From Candidatus Gracilibacteria bacterium (GTDB lineage Bacteria; Patescibacteriota; Gracilibacteria; BD1-5; UBA2023), in assembly GCA_028687475.1 (NCBI GenBank), contig JAQUAB010000002.1:80475-144474 (forward strand): a stretch of DNA of 64,000 bases, in the 5' to 3' direction. Below are positions 10,156 through 19,912 of the stretch, in pieces. The notes beneath the pieces were generated by a model, which saw only the letters and a program-made list of their open reading frames with translations, was not told where the DNA came from and searched no databases. The stretch's first letter is position 1. The number at the start of each line of letters is the position of its first letter. The position numbers and the translations under genes were made by a program.

Positions 10156-10800
10156 ATGAAAAAATCACTTATTATTGGTGTAGCAACTCTTACTATCACC
10201 GGATCTGCCCTTCTCTGAACGGGAATATACGCAGCTACATCCACATCAACAACGAATACTACAACTCAACATTCTCAGAGAATGGAGAGATGAAATCCTG
10301 AAGACATGGTACAATCTCTTTCTGGAAAGGTTTCTACCGAGGCACTCACGGCGTTCGAGACACTCATGACAAAACATAAAACAGAAATGGACGCAGAAAG
10401 AAATAGTACAACAACTGTAGATGAAGCAACACGAAAGGCAAATATGGAGGCATTCAAAACAGAAATGGACGCCCTCATGACTCAGTATCCTGAACTCAAG
10501 ACAGCACTTCCACAAGGTGGAGAAATGGGAAAACGTGGTGAACGAAGACAATGAAATCCTATGAATTCCATCCTCTCAGCACTTCCGACTGATGCTCAAA
10601 CAGAAATAAAGACAATTCGAGAGAGTTATAAAACAAAAATGGAAGCACTTCGAACAGAAGAAGAGACGGCTACAGAAGCAGTCATCTCGAAATATCCAGA
10701 AGTGAAGACAAAATATGATGCAGCAAAAGCAAGTCGTCGGACTCACAATGATCGACAGCCTCCTGAAGAAGATGATACAAGCGCAACTACAAGTGCATAA
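10156..10800 (+). CDS. Exported helical protein, Spy/CpxP-like in character
   Basis: A 214-residue protein with a signal peptide (MKKSLIIGVATLTITGSALLGTGIYA, cleavage likely after YA) followed by a Thr-rich stretch. The mature part is two helical repeats rich in Lys, Glu, Met and Thr (for example KVSTEALTAFETLMTKHKTEM and PTDAQTEIKTIRESYKTKMEAL). It has no Cys and a soluble character. It immediately precedes a response regulator and sensor kinase, as CpxP precedes CpxRA. A role as a periplasmic stress sensor or chaperone is inference only. Confidence 0.6.
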
Positions 10801-10820
10801 TTCTCCGAGTTACTCATAAC

Positions 10821-10852
10821 AGAAAATACCTGCATAAAAGCAGGTATTTTCT
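10821..10852 (+). terminator. Rho-independent terminator
   Basis: Thirteen-base arms AGAAAATACCTGC / GCAGGTATTTTCT (10821-10833 and 10840-10852) flank a 6-base loop. It separates the exported protein from the two-component genes. Confidence 0.85.
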
Positions 10853-10952
10853 ATGGAAACTTTAAGTTTATTTAAAGAGGATGGCTAGTATATTTTCTAT
10901 AAATTTTGTCGAAAATTGTTTTCTCTATATACTTTTCTTAACTTTTCTTCTT

Positions 10953-11612
10953 ATGAAAATCCTTATTATCGAAGATCATCCGAAAATCCGTGATAATATC
11001 ATCACTTACCTTGAGCTCAAAGGTTATACCGTTGAAGGGGCAATTCATGGAGCAGAAGCACTCGAGAAACTCTACATGAATTATGATATTATCATTCTCG
11101 ATATGAATATGCCGGTGATGAATGGAACTGAATTTATCCAGAAAATCCGTGAACAGAAAAACTATATTCCTGTTATGGTGCTCACATCCAACTCTATGAT
11201 GGAAGATAAGCTCGAAATGTTTTCTCTCGGCGCAGATGATTACCTGACAAAACCATTTGATCTTCGAGAACTTGAAGCACGTATCATCGCTCTTTCTCGA
11301 AGAAAAGAAAAAACAATTGAGAATGTTATCTTTTTCGGAGAATACGAACTCGAAGTCGGGAAACGAGTTCTCAGAAAGTGAGAAGAAGTCATCGAAATAT
11401 CCAATAAGGAATACGGAATACTCGAATATCTCGGACGTAATAAGTGATACCCAAAGAGCAAATCAGATATACTCGAAGCAGTATGGTGAATCCGCGAGCG
11501 TGATCTCGGATTCGATAGTGTCACTCTCGAAGCACACATCTCCACCATTCGCAAGAAACTCAGTAAAGACATAATCCAAACCATAAAATGAGTATGATAC
11601 ATAATACCATAA
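10953..11612 (+). CDS. OmpR/PhoB-family response regulator
   Basis: A 219-residue regulator. The receiver domain starts MKILIIEDHPKIRDN, with the phospho-acceptor Asp at about residue 50 (ILDMNMPVMNG), Thr/Ser in VLTSNS and Lys in YLTKPFD. The C-terminal winged helix (from about residue 140) ends with the recognition helix SVTLEAHISTIRKKL and GVGYIIP. Several TGA codons encode Gly, including the GVGY glycines. The start follows the leader CTTAACTTTTCTTCTT, similar to that of HU. It overlaps the kinase gene by 25 bases. Confidence 0.94.
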
Positions 11613-12835
11613 AATCCATCACCAATCAATTCAGATGAATTTCTGAAGAAAAGAAACTCGCACTCAAAATCAGTGGAGTCTCTTTTTTGGTTCTGATAGG
11701 TATTCTCTCGAGCATAATCGCAACAAGTTATTATGCCCAAAGAGAAAAAATGTATCGTGAATTCCGTGATGAAATCAAGATATTCGAGGGAGGAAAAGTC
11801 GGAAAAAACGTTCGGGAAGTTCTCTGAGATTCATGACGACTTTTTCCAGATATTATACAACCTCCCAATTCTGACGGAGAAAAAGATTCGCGATGACCTC
11901 GAGATATACTGATTTTTGATAAGAATCATTCCATTATAAAGAATGATTATCTCGATCTGGATATGAATGAGATTGGTAGCCTCTATGAATTGGATAATAA
12001 TACAAAAAATATCGTAGAAATCGATGAGCATTATTATATCATCTACAAAAAAGATTTCGGTGATTATACAATATTTCTCACGCGTGACCTCACACAACTC
12101 ATCGAATTCCATAAATGGCTCATTGCTCTAGCAGTTATCGGAAGTCTTATGGGATTTATAGTGATTTACTATTTCTCGATTTCTCTCGCCCGAATGGTCA
12201 TCGAGCCAATCCGCGAACACAATGCATCGCTCGCATCATATAGCCACAATGTTGCTCATGAGCTCAAGACTCCACTTGCTGTCATGCGATCCAATATGGA
12301 ACTCCTGAAGCTCTCAAAGTCAGAAAAACTCATTGATTCAACCAATGAAGAAGTTATCTCTATGGAACGAACTATTGATACGCTGCTTCTCATGGCAAAT
12401 CCAAAAAAGCACTTCCATACTTCTGAAAAAATCGATATCAATACCTTGACCGAAGATATAGCATCGAGTTACGAAAATGAGGAAATCCATTTTTCTCAAG
12501 ACAAAAAGAAAAACATCATCGAATGAAATCCTGAACTCTACAGACGTGTGGTCATGAATCTCATCGAAAATGCACTCAAATATAAATCCGAATGAATCAT
12601 CAATGTCATAATAAAATCTGGAATCCTCACAATATCCAATACCGTAGATTGCGAGATGGATACAGAAACAATCCAGAAACTCACGGAAGCCTTCTATCAG
12701 GCGGATGTCTCACGCAATACTCAAGGGCAATGACTCGGGCTCGCACTTGTGAAAAAAATCGTCGATATTTCGGGATGGCGGATGAGTATTGATTGTGAAA
12801 ATAAAGTCTTCAAAGTAGAAATCCATTTCGTATAA
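11588..12835 (+). CDS. Sensor histidine kinase
   Basis: A 415-residue two-component kinase. One transmembrane helix lies near residues 28-48 and a second at about 180-205, flanking a sensor domain of about 125 residues. The phospho-acceptor is in YSHNVAHELKTPLAVMRSN (His at about 223). The N box is NLIENALKY and the G2-like region is TQGQGLGLALVKKI. TGA codons supply conserved glycines, including one in the GQGLGL loop. It overlaps the regulator gene, so the pair is co-transcribed. The ligand is unknown. Confidence 0.93.
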
Positions 12836-12844
12836 AAGATTTTG

Positions 12845-12884
12845 AAAAAATACTCCTTTCCGATACACTGAGGGAGTATTTTTT
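12845..12884 (+). terminator. Rho-independent terminator
   Basis: Arms AAAAAATACTCC and GGAGTATTTTTT flank a 16-base loop just after the kinase stop codon and before the TelA gene. Confidence 0.75.
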
Positions 12885-12896
12885 AATTTCTCTCAT

Positions 12897-14006
12897 ATGG
12901 CTGATACTCAAGTCCAAACCCAGGATCCAGAAATCAAGCTCCCTCAAGCATCTGCAGTCGTAAAACCTCTCTCTGCCACAGAACAAGCAGAAGTAGAGAA
13001 AACCTTTGCTGAAGCGACAGATTTTCGTTCTCTCGGAGAAAAAATCACTGCGCCTCTCGATTCTATCATCGCCGAAACGGCAACTGTTATCGATAGTGAT
13101 CCTATCATGAATGTCTCTGATGAACTCTCGAAGATGAATACAGAAGTACAATCCGTCTACAAAGAGATCATCAACAATGATGGTACACTCATGCGTGTAG
13201 CGAAATCTGTTCCCCTTCTCGGTTCTCTCATGAAATCTCTCGATTCGAAGTGGGACGAAGCGAAGTTCAACATCCAGACACTTCAGGGAAAAATCGAGAT
13301 GATTTTCTCAGGATTCGATCAGGCATACATCTCTCTCAACACAAGCGTCGACATGCAGAAAAAATTCCTCGAAGGTATCGATGAAAATCTCGGAAAAGTA
13401 ATCGCCTATCGTGATTTTCTCTCAAGCAAGATCGAAGAATTCAAGACGAAATCCGCAGAAACAACGGATGAGAATACGAAAATGAAGCTCGATATGTTCA
13501 TTCGCCAGGTAGAGTACTTCCAAAGTAATCTCAATGTCCTCATCGGAAATCTCGATATGGCTCGTAAGCGCCTCCTCATGCGTCTCGATGCCGCATCGAA
13601 GCTCTCGCTCTCTATGAGCTCTAGTCGTCCGATTTTTAAGACACTTCTCTCGACGGCTCTCATCGAGACCAGTTCACAGAAAGCCCTCGACGCCAGCATG
13701 AAAGCGATTGGTGTTATGGGTGAAACTATCGACAAGATGTCAACTGAACTCACAGACAAAGCCATCGAATCATCTCGCAAGAGCGAAGAACTCGCATCGA
13801 AGCCAGTTCTCTCATCTCAAGTCTTCGTCGAAAATGTCACAAAACTCAAGACTCACTTCGAAACGATCGAAGCATACCGCGCCCAGGTAAAAATCGAAGC
13901 TGATGCAGAAAAGAAGGCTTTCGACGATGCATCTGAACAGCTCAAACAAGTCAAAGTTCTCAATGCAAAAGATCAAGAAGAGCTCGCGAAAGAACTGAAT
14001 CAGTAA
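12897..14006 (+). CDS. TelA-family (toxic anion resistance) protein
   Basis: A 369-residue soluble, mostly helical protein matching the TelA/toxic anion resistance family. Diagnostic segments are VYKEIINNDGTLMRVAKSVPLLGSL, KIEMIFSGFDQAYISLNTSV and QVEYFQSNLNVLIGNLDMARKRLL. Acidic, Gln/Lys-rich ends suggest extended helices. Members occur in tellurite and stress operons, but their mechanism is unclear. The gene contains no TGA codon at all despite its length, unlike most neighbours, which suggests high expression or a different history. Confidence 0.85.
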   Translation: MADTQVQTQDPEIKLPQASAVVKPLSATEQAEVEKTFAEATDFRSLGEKITAPLDSIIAETATVIDSDPIMNVSDELSKMNTEVQSVYKEIINNDGTLMRVAKSVPLLGSLMKSLDSKWDEAKFNIQTLQGKIEMIFSGFDQAYISLNTSVDMQKKFLEGIDENLGKVIAYRDFLSSKIEEFKTKSAETTDENTKMKLDMFIRQVEYFQSNLNVLIGNLDMARKRLLMRLDAASKLSLSMSSSRPIFKTLLSTALIETSSQKALDASMKAIGVMGETIDKMSTELTDKAIESSRKSEELASKPVLSSQVFVENVTKLKTHFETIEAYRAQVKIEADAEKKAFDDASEQLKQVKVLNAKDQEELAKELNQ

Positions 14007-14008
14007 TG

Positions 14009-14060
14009 TTGCAAAAATTGATAAGAAAAGCTGTGATAGAAATATCATGGTTTTTTATTT
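14009..14060 (+). repeat. Dispersed promoter/hairpin repeat, copy 1
   Basis: A 50-base element beginning TTGCAAAAATT that recurs at 23119 and 24965. It holds TTGCAA, 17 bases, then TGTGAT (a weaker -10 than the other copies), followed by a T-rich end. Part of it can pair (AGCTGTGAT with ATCATGG, imperfectly). It starts 3 bases after the TelA stop codon, so terminator use is likely here. Confidence 0.6.
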
Positions 14061-14373
14061 TCAGTAAGGATTGAGGGAAATATCGGAAAGCTCGAAGGGA
14101 TAATCAGGAAGATAGAGTAATTTCTTTTTGCTTTTTCCTTATTTCTCTATATAGTGCGCACACGAAATCCTTTTCCCGAGGAGCCATATAGATAATCTGT
14201 ATATCGCTTCTCCCCTATTTGAAGCGATAATCTTGTTCTTTTTTGCCACAGGTCTGGCATATATATTTTTGAGAGCATTTTGCTTTTTCTCGAAGGATTG
14301 ACGTGTTTTTATTTTTTGGACGAAGACTTTCTGATTATTTTTTGATGTCTTCTCTCATTATCTTTTTTATACT
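14061..14373. other. Leader region upstream of the RNA helicase
   Basis: About 310 bases with no gene. It is T-rich on the plus strand, with an imperfect inverted repeat around 14198-14232 (GCGATAT/GAAGCGATA region). A long leader would fit cold-shock-type control of the helicase, but no defined RNA element was recognised. Confidence 0.35.
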
Positions 14374-15939
14374 ATGAGTTTTGCAACTCTCGAACTCCGC
14401 CCGGAGATTCTCCAGGCACTTACCGATCTCGGATATCACGAGCCAACTGCTGTCCAGTCACAGGTAATTCCTCTTGCTATAGCAGGGAAAAATATCATCG
14501 TCCAGTCACAGACTGGAAGTGGAAAAACTGCTGCTTTCTGTATCCCAGCACTCAATACGATCGATTCCAAAAAGCGTACTCCACAAGTACTCATCCTCGA
14601 ACCAACTCGTGAACTCGCTTGTCAGACTCGTGATGAAGTATTCAACCTTTCTCGCCACATGCGTATGGGTTCACTCGCTGTGTTCGGTGGTTCACCCATC
14701 TGGAAACAAAAAGAAGGACTTCGCGCAGGTCCACAGGTAATTATCGCCACTCCAGGACGTCTCATCGACCTCATGGAACGTGGATGGATCAATCTCGATG
14801 ATGTCACGACTCTCGTTCTCGATGAAGTAGATCAGATGATGGATATGGGATTCGCTCCTGCCGTGACAGAAATCTGGGAATCACTCAAGTCCCTCAAACA
14901 AGTGATGACTTTTTCTGCAACATACACCCCAGTGATCAAGAGACTTCTCGATACACATATCCAAGGTGAAACAGAGACTCTCACACTCTCTACTTCTGTG
15001 ACTGTTGATACCATCAATCACGTTTTCATGAGAGTAGGTATTCGCGATAAATATCCTGTCTTGAAGCGTATTCTCGAAAAATATCCAGAGGATAAAGTCA
15101 TGATCTTCACGGCAAAGAAACACGAAACAGAAGAACTCGAACGCTATCTTTTCCGAGATGGATTCCAGGCTGCATTTATCCATGGAGATATGCACCAACG
15201 CGATCGTATGAAGGCGCTCAAGGACTACAAGGAGGGAAAGGTTCGCATCTTCATCGGGACTGACGTTGCTTCTCGTGGTCTCAACATGAACAATATCAAT
15301 CTCGTGATCAACTACCATGTTCCTCACGATCCAGAGTCATATATTCACCGTATCGGTCGTACTGGTCGTGCTGGGGCTGATGGTCGCGCGATTATGTTCG
15401 TCTCGACTGAAGAAATGCGCCCATTCCAACGCATCGAACGTATGCATAAGATAGAAATCACTGAGCTCGATATCGAAGGAAATGTGGTTCCTCGTGTAAA
15501 AGAAGAACGTCGTTCATTCGGTGGTGGAGGCGGAGGCGGTTATCGTGGGCGATCTGGTGGAGGTTATCGTGGAGGTTCTTCATCTGGTGGAGGAGGATAC
15601 CGAGGTAGATCATCAGGGGGAAATAGTTATCGCGGAGGTTCTTCATCTGGTGGAGGTTATCGTGGAGGTTCTTCTAGCGGTTCATCTTCCGAATGAGGAT
15701 ATCGTGGACGAAGTGAGGGTGGTTCAGAAGGTGGATACCGTGGTTCATCATCAGGAGGATCTTCTGGTGGAGGTTATCGTGGACGAAGTGAAGGTGGTTC
15801 AGAAGGTGGATACCGTGGAGGTTCTTCTGGTGGAGGCTACCGAGGAAGCTCGTCTGGCGGATACCGATCATATGATCATGATCATCATACGAGCCGACCT
15901 CCTCGTCGAGATGAGAATGGTGGACATCGCGGTGAATAA
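14374..15939 (+). CDS. DEAD-box-family ATP-dependent RNA helicase with RGG/GYRG-rich tail
   Basis: A 521-residue helicase. Motifs in order are a Q motif (GYHEPTAVQSQ), motif I QTGSGKT, PTRELA, TPGRLID, motif II DEVD (not DEAD, at 14821-14832), motif III SAT, RIFIGTDVASRGL and HRIGRTGRAG. From about residue 385 the tail is built from GYRG, GGS and RGRS repeats, ending in a His/Asp-rich segment. Such tails bind RNA and favour condensates. A single TGA (about 15694, Gly in the tail) would truncate it under the standard code. It likely unwinds structured mRNA or rRNA. Confidence 0.93.
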
Positions 15940-15944
15940 TTCCG

Positions 15945-15971
15945 AAAGAGGGCTCTCAGAGTCCTCTTTTT
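15945..15971 (+). terminator. Rho-independent terminator after helicase
   Basis: Arms AAAGAGG and CCTCTTT are followed by T-rich sequence, six bases after the stop codon. Confidence 0.75.
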
Positions 15972-16007
15972 CTTGCTTTGGAGAGGAATTTTTCTATACT
16001 CATTCTG

Positions 16008-16997
16008 ATGAACTTCCAGTATTCATTCATGCTTTTCGCATCAATCCCCTTTTTGATCTTCTGGTGGATTTTTTGGCGTGAAAAAGTCGGATACAGTTTC
16101 CCGAATTCACTCGCGAAAAGATATTCGAGAACGTCACCAAATTTCATGATTCTCTGGATAGTACGATGTAGTATTATTTTTTTGACTTTTCTTATACTCT
16201 CGGTGCCAAGCTATACAAAAACCGAAAAGAAACCTCTCTATTCGAATAAAAGTATCACGCTCGTACTCGATATATCGAAATCCATGCTCGCGGATGATAT
16301 CTCTCCGAGCCGTCTCGAATGAGCGAAAAAAGTACTCATTTCCTTTCTCGAGCATGAGAGTAGCAATCAGTTTGGACTGGTGATTTTTGCAGGAAAAGCA
16401 TTCACACTTTCTCCCCTCTCATATGATAGATCTGCTATCATCAATATCATACAAAATATCACAACTGACACTATCAAACAACAACTTCCATGACTCTCTG
16501 GAACGAATATCGGAGATGCACTCCTCGCTGCGGATAAACTCGTGAGAAATGAATCAGGAAACAACACTGTCATACTCATCACTGACGGACGAGCGAATAT
16601 CGGAATCAATCCGATCACTTCAGCCGAATATCTCCACAATCACAAAACTCCCATATACACTATCGGCATAGGCGAATCGTCTGGAGCTATCCTTTCGTAT
16701 CTCGATAACGATGGGAAACGCCAGTATTTTTTCGATGAGAAATGAGAAAAGCTCCGTGCCGACATCGATAATGTCATGCTCGAAAATATTGCAAAAACCA
16801 CTGGTGGGCACTTTTTCCAAGCAAATGACACGCACCTTTTCGAGAAAATATTCGACAACCTCAGCACTGAACTCATCACCAAACCTGAATATTACACAGA
16901 AAAAAGAGAAATACACCTCTCATTTCCTCTATTCATCAGCCTCATTATACTTATCGGATTCCATACGCTTCTCCTCTTCTGGATGAAGAAAATATAG
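16008..16997 (+). CDS. BatA/BatB-like VWA-domain membrane protein
   Basis: A 329-residue protein with two N-terminal transmembrane helices, a von Willebrand factor A domain and a C-terminal helix (LFISLIILIGFHTLLLFWM). The MIDAS metal site is complete: DISKSM (Asp-x-Ser-x-Ser), the Thr in SGTNIGDAL, and ITDGRANIG. This matches aerotolerance (Bat) proteins that sit in the membrane near MoxR ATPases, though no MoxR is visible here. TGA supplies several glycines. ATG 16008 was chosen because it starts directly before the first helix. Confidence 0.85.
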
Positions 16998-17014
16998 TTT
17001 TTTCACGAAAAAAT

Positions 17015-17042
17015 TTGATTTTTCGGAAGAATTCACTATATT
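17015..17042 (+). promoter_or_regulatory. Promoter of tRNA-Lys
   Basis: TTGATT (17015-17020), 16 bases, TATATT (17037-17042), then 15 bases to the mature tRNA 5' end. Confidence 0.6.
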
Positions 17043-17057
17043 CCACACACATTTCAT

Positions 17058-17133
17058 GGATCGGTAGCTCAGTTGGTAGAGCGGAGGACTCTTAATCCTT
17101 AGGTCGCGGGTTCGAGCCCCGCCCGGTCCACCA
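17058..17133 (+). tRNA. tRNA-Lys (anticodon CTT)
   Basis: A complete cloverleaf. The acceptor pairs GGATCGG with CCGGTCC, the D arm is GCTC/GAGC, and the anticodon arm GAGGA-CTCTTAA-TCCTT gives anticodon CTT. The T arm is GCGGG-TTCGAGC-CCCGC, and the 3' CCA is encoded (17131-17133). Confidence 0.97.
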
Positions 17134-17157
17134 TACATGCAAATCAAGAAAAATCCC
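17133..17157 (+). repeat. 25-bp direct repeat, left copy, abutting tRNA-Lys
   Basis: Identical to 18767-18791. It begins on the last A of the tRNA CCA end and runs into the terminator stem. Together the copies bracket the methyltransferase gene. Confidence 0.8.
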
Positions 17158-17177
17158 CCATTACTGGAGGGATTTTC
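17150..17177 (+). terminator. Terminator of tRNA-Lys
   Basis: Arms AAATCCC and GGGATTT flank an 11-base loop, then TTCT. Its left arm is part of the 25-bp direct repeat. Confidence 0.65.
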
Positions 17178-17299
17178 TAATTCATTTATCATAGAATAAC
17201 TATAATTCAAGATTGATCAGAGTATGCAAATTAAAGGAGAGGGGCAATAGAAATGTTTCTCTGACGACTTCCAGCCTTATAAGAAACTTTATATTTTTC

Positions 17300-18682
17300 T
17301 CATTTTTTCAAATGTAGAAGTTTTGGATCTCCATTTTCTTCTTGGACTGATTGGGGCATAGTAATAAGAGCTTCATATTCTCGGAGCTGAAAATCTCCTA
17401 GGTCCACAGTACTTGTTAATATGAGTAGATAATGTCCATCTTCAGGAGTAGTAACTTCAAATTCTATATCTTCTTCCGGCTTCCGTGTATTGAGTGTAAA
17501 TCTGGATGGGAGCCTCCTTTCGAAATAATGATGAGGATTCCTTCCAACTTTTACGACTTTTTTACTAGCAAAGAATTCTTGTATGGATACTAAATCACCA
17601 CGCACATCTACATTTCGAGGAAGTATAAGTCAAGTACTTAATACTTTTTTGCTCAAGTTCGCAAAAATCTGCGCCATTGGCTCCTCGGTTAATCCGCTAT
17701 GCATTGTTTCAGAGACAAGATAATTAAATCATGATTCAGGTTGATACGTTATTGCATTTCATTGTAGAACATTAATTCTATCAGACAGTCAAAATGAATC
17801 AACTATAGCACGAGCGACTGGAATAGCATCCTGATTAAGTTCTAAACATGTACATCGAACCTTCGGAGAACATAAGCAGGCATAGATCGCAAGAATTGGT
17901 ACTGACCCACATCATGCATCACACATAGATATTTCTCAGTCTATTTGACCATCAAGCTTAGTAATATCTCAAGCAATAGCTTGCAAAAATTTCTTAGTCC
18001 GTACCAAATCCCTCATACATACCATACTTTCTAATACTCATAAACTTCAAGCATTTTTATTCTCCCGTGACCATTGAAATTGTGTATTTCAGAGTTTTGA
18101 TATCATAAATAACTCAAAATCCGAAGGGTCATTCTTAGCTTTCATGGCTTCCTCCATGGTTTGAGTTTTCGGTAATTCAACAGCATTGATAAATTTATCA
18201 AGTAAACTCTTTGGGTCTTGATTGCCCCATCATTCTTGTAATGACCGCAATTTGGCAACAGTAGCCAAGTAATACCATTCATCAATGGTACCATTTTGAT
18301 TTTGCTGGTTAATAGTTACCACAGGTTCCCTATCGCCAGGATTATTTTCAAGAATACCCATTGTTTTATTTCGGCTAGCATAAATCGCAGCTCGTATTTT
18401 TCTAAGCTCCTCTCGCTCATCGTCTGAAATCATTCATACTCAAACACTTGTAAGATATTCTTTTCATAAAAGCTCTCGTGCTCTGGGATTATCTGGATGA
18501 GCAAATAACCCACGGAGTTCAGCCTCTTGTTGGGGAGTTCTATCAGGCACTTTTTGTAAATCTTGTAATCTTTGGTCTAACATACAATGCATGATACCAT
18601 AAATTATGTTTCCATGCAAATTCTGGAACGAATATATCTCTGTACTCTTTACAACTGTAATATTCTCAATACACTGTTCCAC
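17300..18682 (-). CDS. Class I SAM-dependent methyltransferase (PRMT-like core)
   Basis: A 460-residue protein read through several TGA glycines (for example at 18464, 18434 and 18230). An N-terminal helical region of about 220 residues (LQDLQKVPDRTPQQEAELRGL and others) precedes a Rossmann-type methyltransferase. Motif I is MCDAGCGSVPILAIYA, the acidic motif II is CTCLELNQDA, and a post-motif segment reads LVSETMHSGLTEEP, similar in layout to arginine-methyltransferase SE-x-x-x-x-GL loops. The C-terminus is a beta-rich domain. The substrate is unknown. The gene lies alone between two 25-bp direct repeats. Confidence 0.7.
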
Positions 18683-18766
18683 ACTTACTTATTTCATTAT
18701 TTTTCTACTCATAAAATCAAAAATTTCTGAGTCTCAGAAGAATTTGATAGAGTTGATTTGACTACT

Positions 18767-18791
18767 ATACATGCAAATCAAGAAAAATCCC
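18767..18791 (+). repeat. 25-bp direct repeat, right copy
   Basis: Identical to 17133-17157. No tRNA remnant precedes it. The 1,609-bp interval between the two copies holds only the methyltransferase gene, with no recombinase. Confidence 0.8.
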
Positions 18792-18809
18792 ACAAAAGTG
18801 GGATTTTTT
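18783..18809. terminator. Hairpin terminator
   Basis: Arms AAAAATCCCAC / GTGGGATTTTT with loop AAAA and T/A runs on both sides. It can end transcription of the minus-strand pilin-like operon and of anything arriving from the left. Confidence 0.85.
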
Positions 18810-18818
18810 AGAAATTTT

Positions 18819-19292
18819 TTATACATCTATCTTGTGTCTCAATTCCTTCAGACAATCAAGTACTCGGACTTGTTCTTCCTTATTCAATCTTGTATTTCTA
18901 TATTCTGCCTGTTCCAACATGATGAGAATAGCAAGAATCTCATGATCAGACAGATATTCTTCTATATCCTTTGCCGTATGTGCCTGACTCGGATGAGGCA
19001 GATAAATATGTTGTATATACTTTCGTAATAACACCGCTGCTTGTTGTTCGAAGTTTTTCTCTTCCAGAATCGGGAGAACTCCGAGAATTTCTTTCTGGAT
19101 TTTTCTTTTTCTCTTCTGTTTTTGGAATAGTTGTAATACAGAGAAAACGACGAAAATGAGAACAATAATCATGAAAGTATATATCCCATCAATGAAAGAA
19201 AAATTCCCTATCCATCGAATTGGTGCAACCTGAATGAGAAGAGTATCTGGAATCATAAAAAAGAGTATATTTCCTATAATATAGAAAAACAT
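18819..19292 (-). CDS. Membrane protein of unknown function, last gene of pilin-like operon
   Basis: A 157-residue protein. Two N-terminal hydrophobic segments (residues about 1-15 and 33-52) and a Lys/Arg stretch KQKRKRKIQKE are followed by a helical cytoplasmic domain (LPILEEKNFEQQAAVLLRKYIQHI, DIEEYLSDHEILAILIMLEQAEYRN). The C-terminal part has a weak DUF4381-like look (a protein found with BatA-type VWA proteins), which is notable given the VWA gene at 16008, but the match is tentative. ATG 19292 was preferred to the non-ATG starts upstream, which overlap the previous gene. Confidence 0.5.
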   Translation of the reverse strand: MFFYIIGNILFFMIPDTLLIQVAPIRWIGNFSFIDGIYTFMIIVLIFVVFSVLQLFQKQKRKRKIQKEILGVLPILEEKNFEQQAAVLLRKYIQHIYLPHPSQAHTAKDIEEYLSDHEILAILIMLEQAEYRNTRLNKEEQVRVLDCLKELRHKIDV

Positions 19293-19317
19293 ACTCTTTC
19301 CAAGAAAATCGCAAAAT

Positions 19318-19908
19318 CTAAGAAGTGAAGACCCAAGGAGCCAGTGCCGTAAGGATATAGCTGAAGAGAAAAAGGAGAACAAGTCCAATCACAATATTCA
19401 CTCACCAGTGTTTGAGTGTTGTTTTCATTTTCACATCATCACCTCCAGCGAATGCCCACGCAATACCAAGTCCAACAATTCCGAGAACACCGAGAAGAAG
19501 AACAATATAGATGAAATAGCGAATAATCTGTGCAAAAACTTTTTGAAAACCTGACAATCACTGAGGAACAGTACACTCATATTTCCGATTTTCTGGTGTA
19601 CCACATGCAGCCTCTCACTGTGTCTTCGCACCTTCTGCGATACACGTACAATCTCCACCAGGAACTCTTTCTGTGACAATGATTTTGGTGGGATCAGACG
19701 ATGTTGAAGATGCTGTAGTAGCACTATCGACAGCTTCGGCAGCCATAGTACTTGTACCATTGATATCAAAAGTTCCATTAGGAATGGAATCTGAACCGAT
19801 TGCTGAATCAGTACTCACCGAAGCTTCAGCAGAAAATACATAATTTCCAACCATCAGCAGACTACCTATGTAAAGAAAAAGGATTCCTTGTTTTATTATT
19901 TTCTTCAT
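19318..19908 (-). CDS. VirB2/TrbC-like pilin-family membrane protein
   Basis: A 196-residue protein with a signal peptide (MKKIIKQGILFLYIGSLLMVGNYVFSA), a Ser/Thr/Ala-rich linker and a Cys-bearing segment (GGDCTCIAEG, CGTPENRKYECTVP). It ends with two hydrophobic helices joined by the loop AFAGGDDVKMKTTLKHWG. A helix pair with a short GG-x-D-loop containing Lys is characteristic of VirB2/TrbC pilin-like proteins common in CPR genomes. TGA provides the Gly in the loop and others. It is followed by the double-module protein's relatives in one operon. Confidence 0.6.
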
Positions 19909-19912
19909 AGTT

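Noticed and set aside
15521..15900. Low-complexity DNA after the helicase core as a separate repeat or a second gene in another frame
   Set aside because: The helicase frame continues through TGA into a GYRG/RGG tail; the alternative frame is a Glu/Val-rich shadow.
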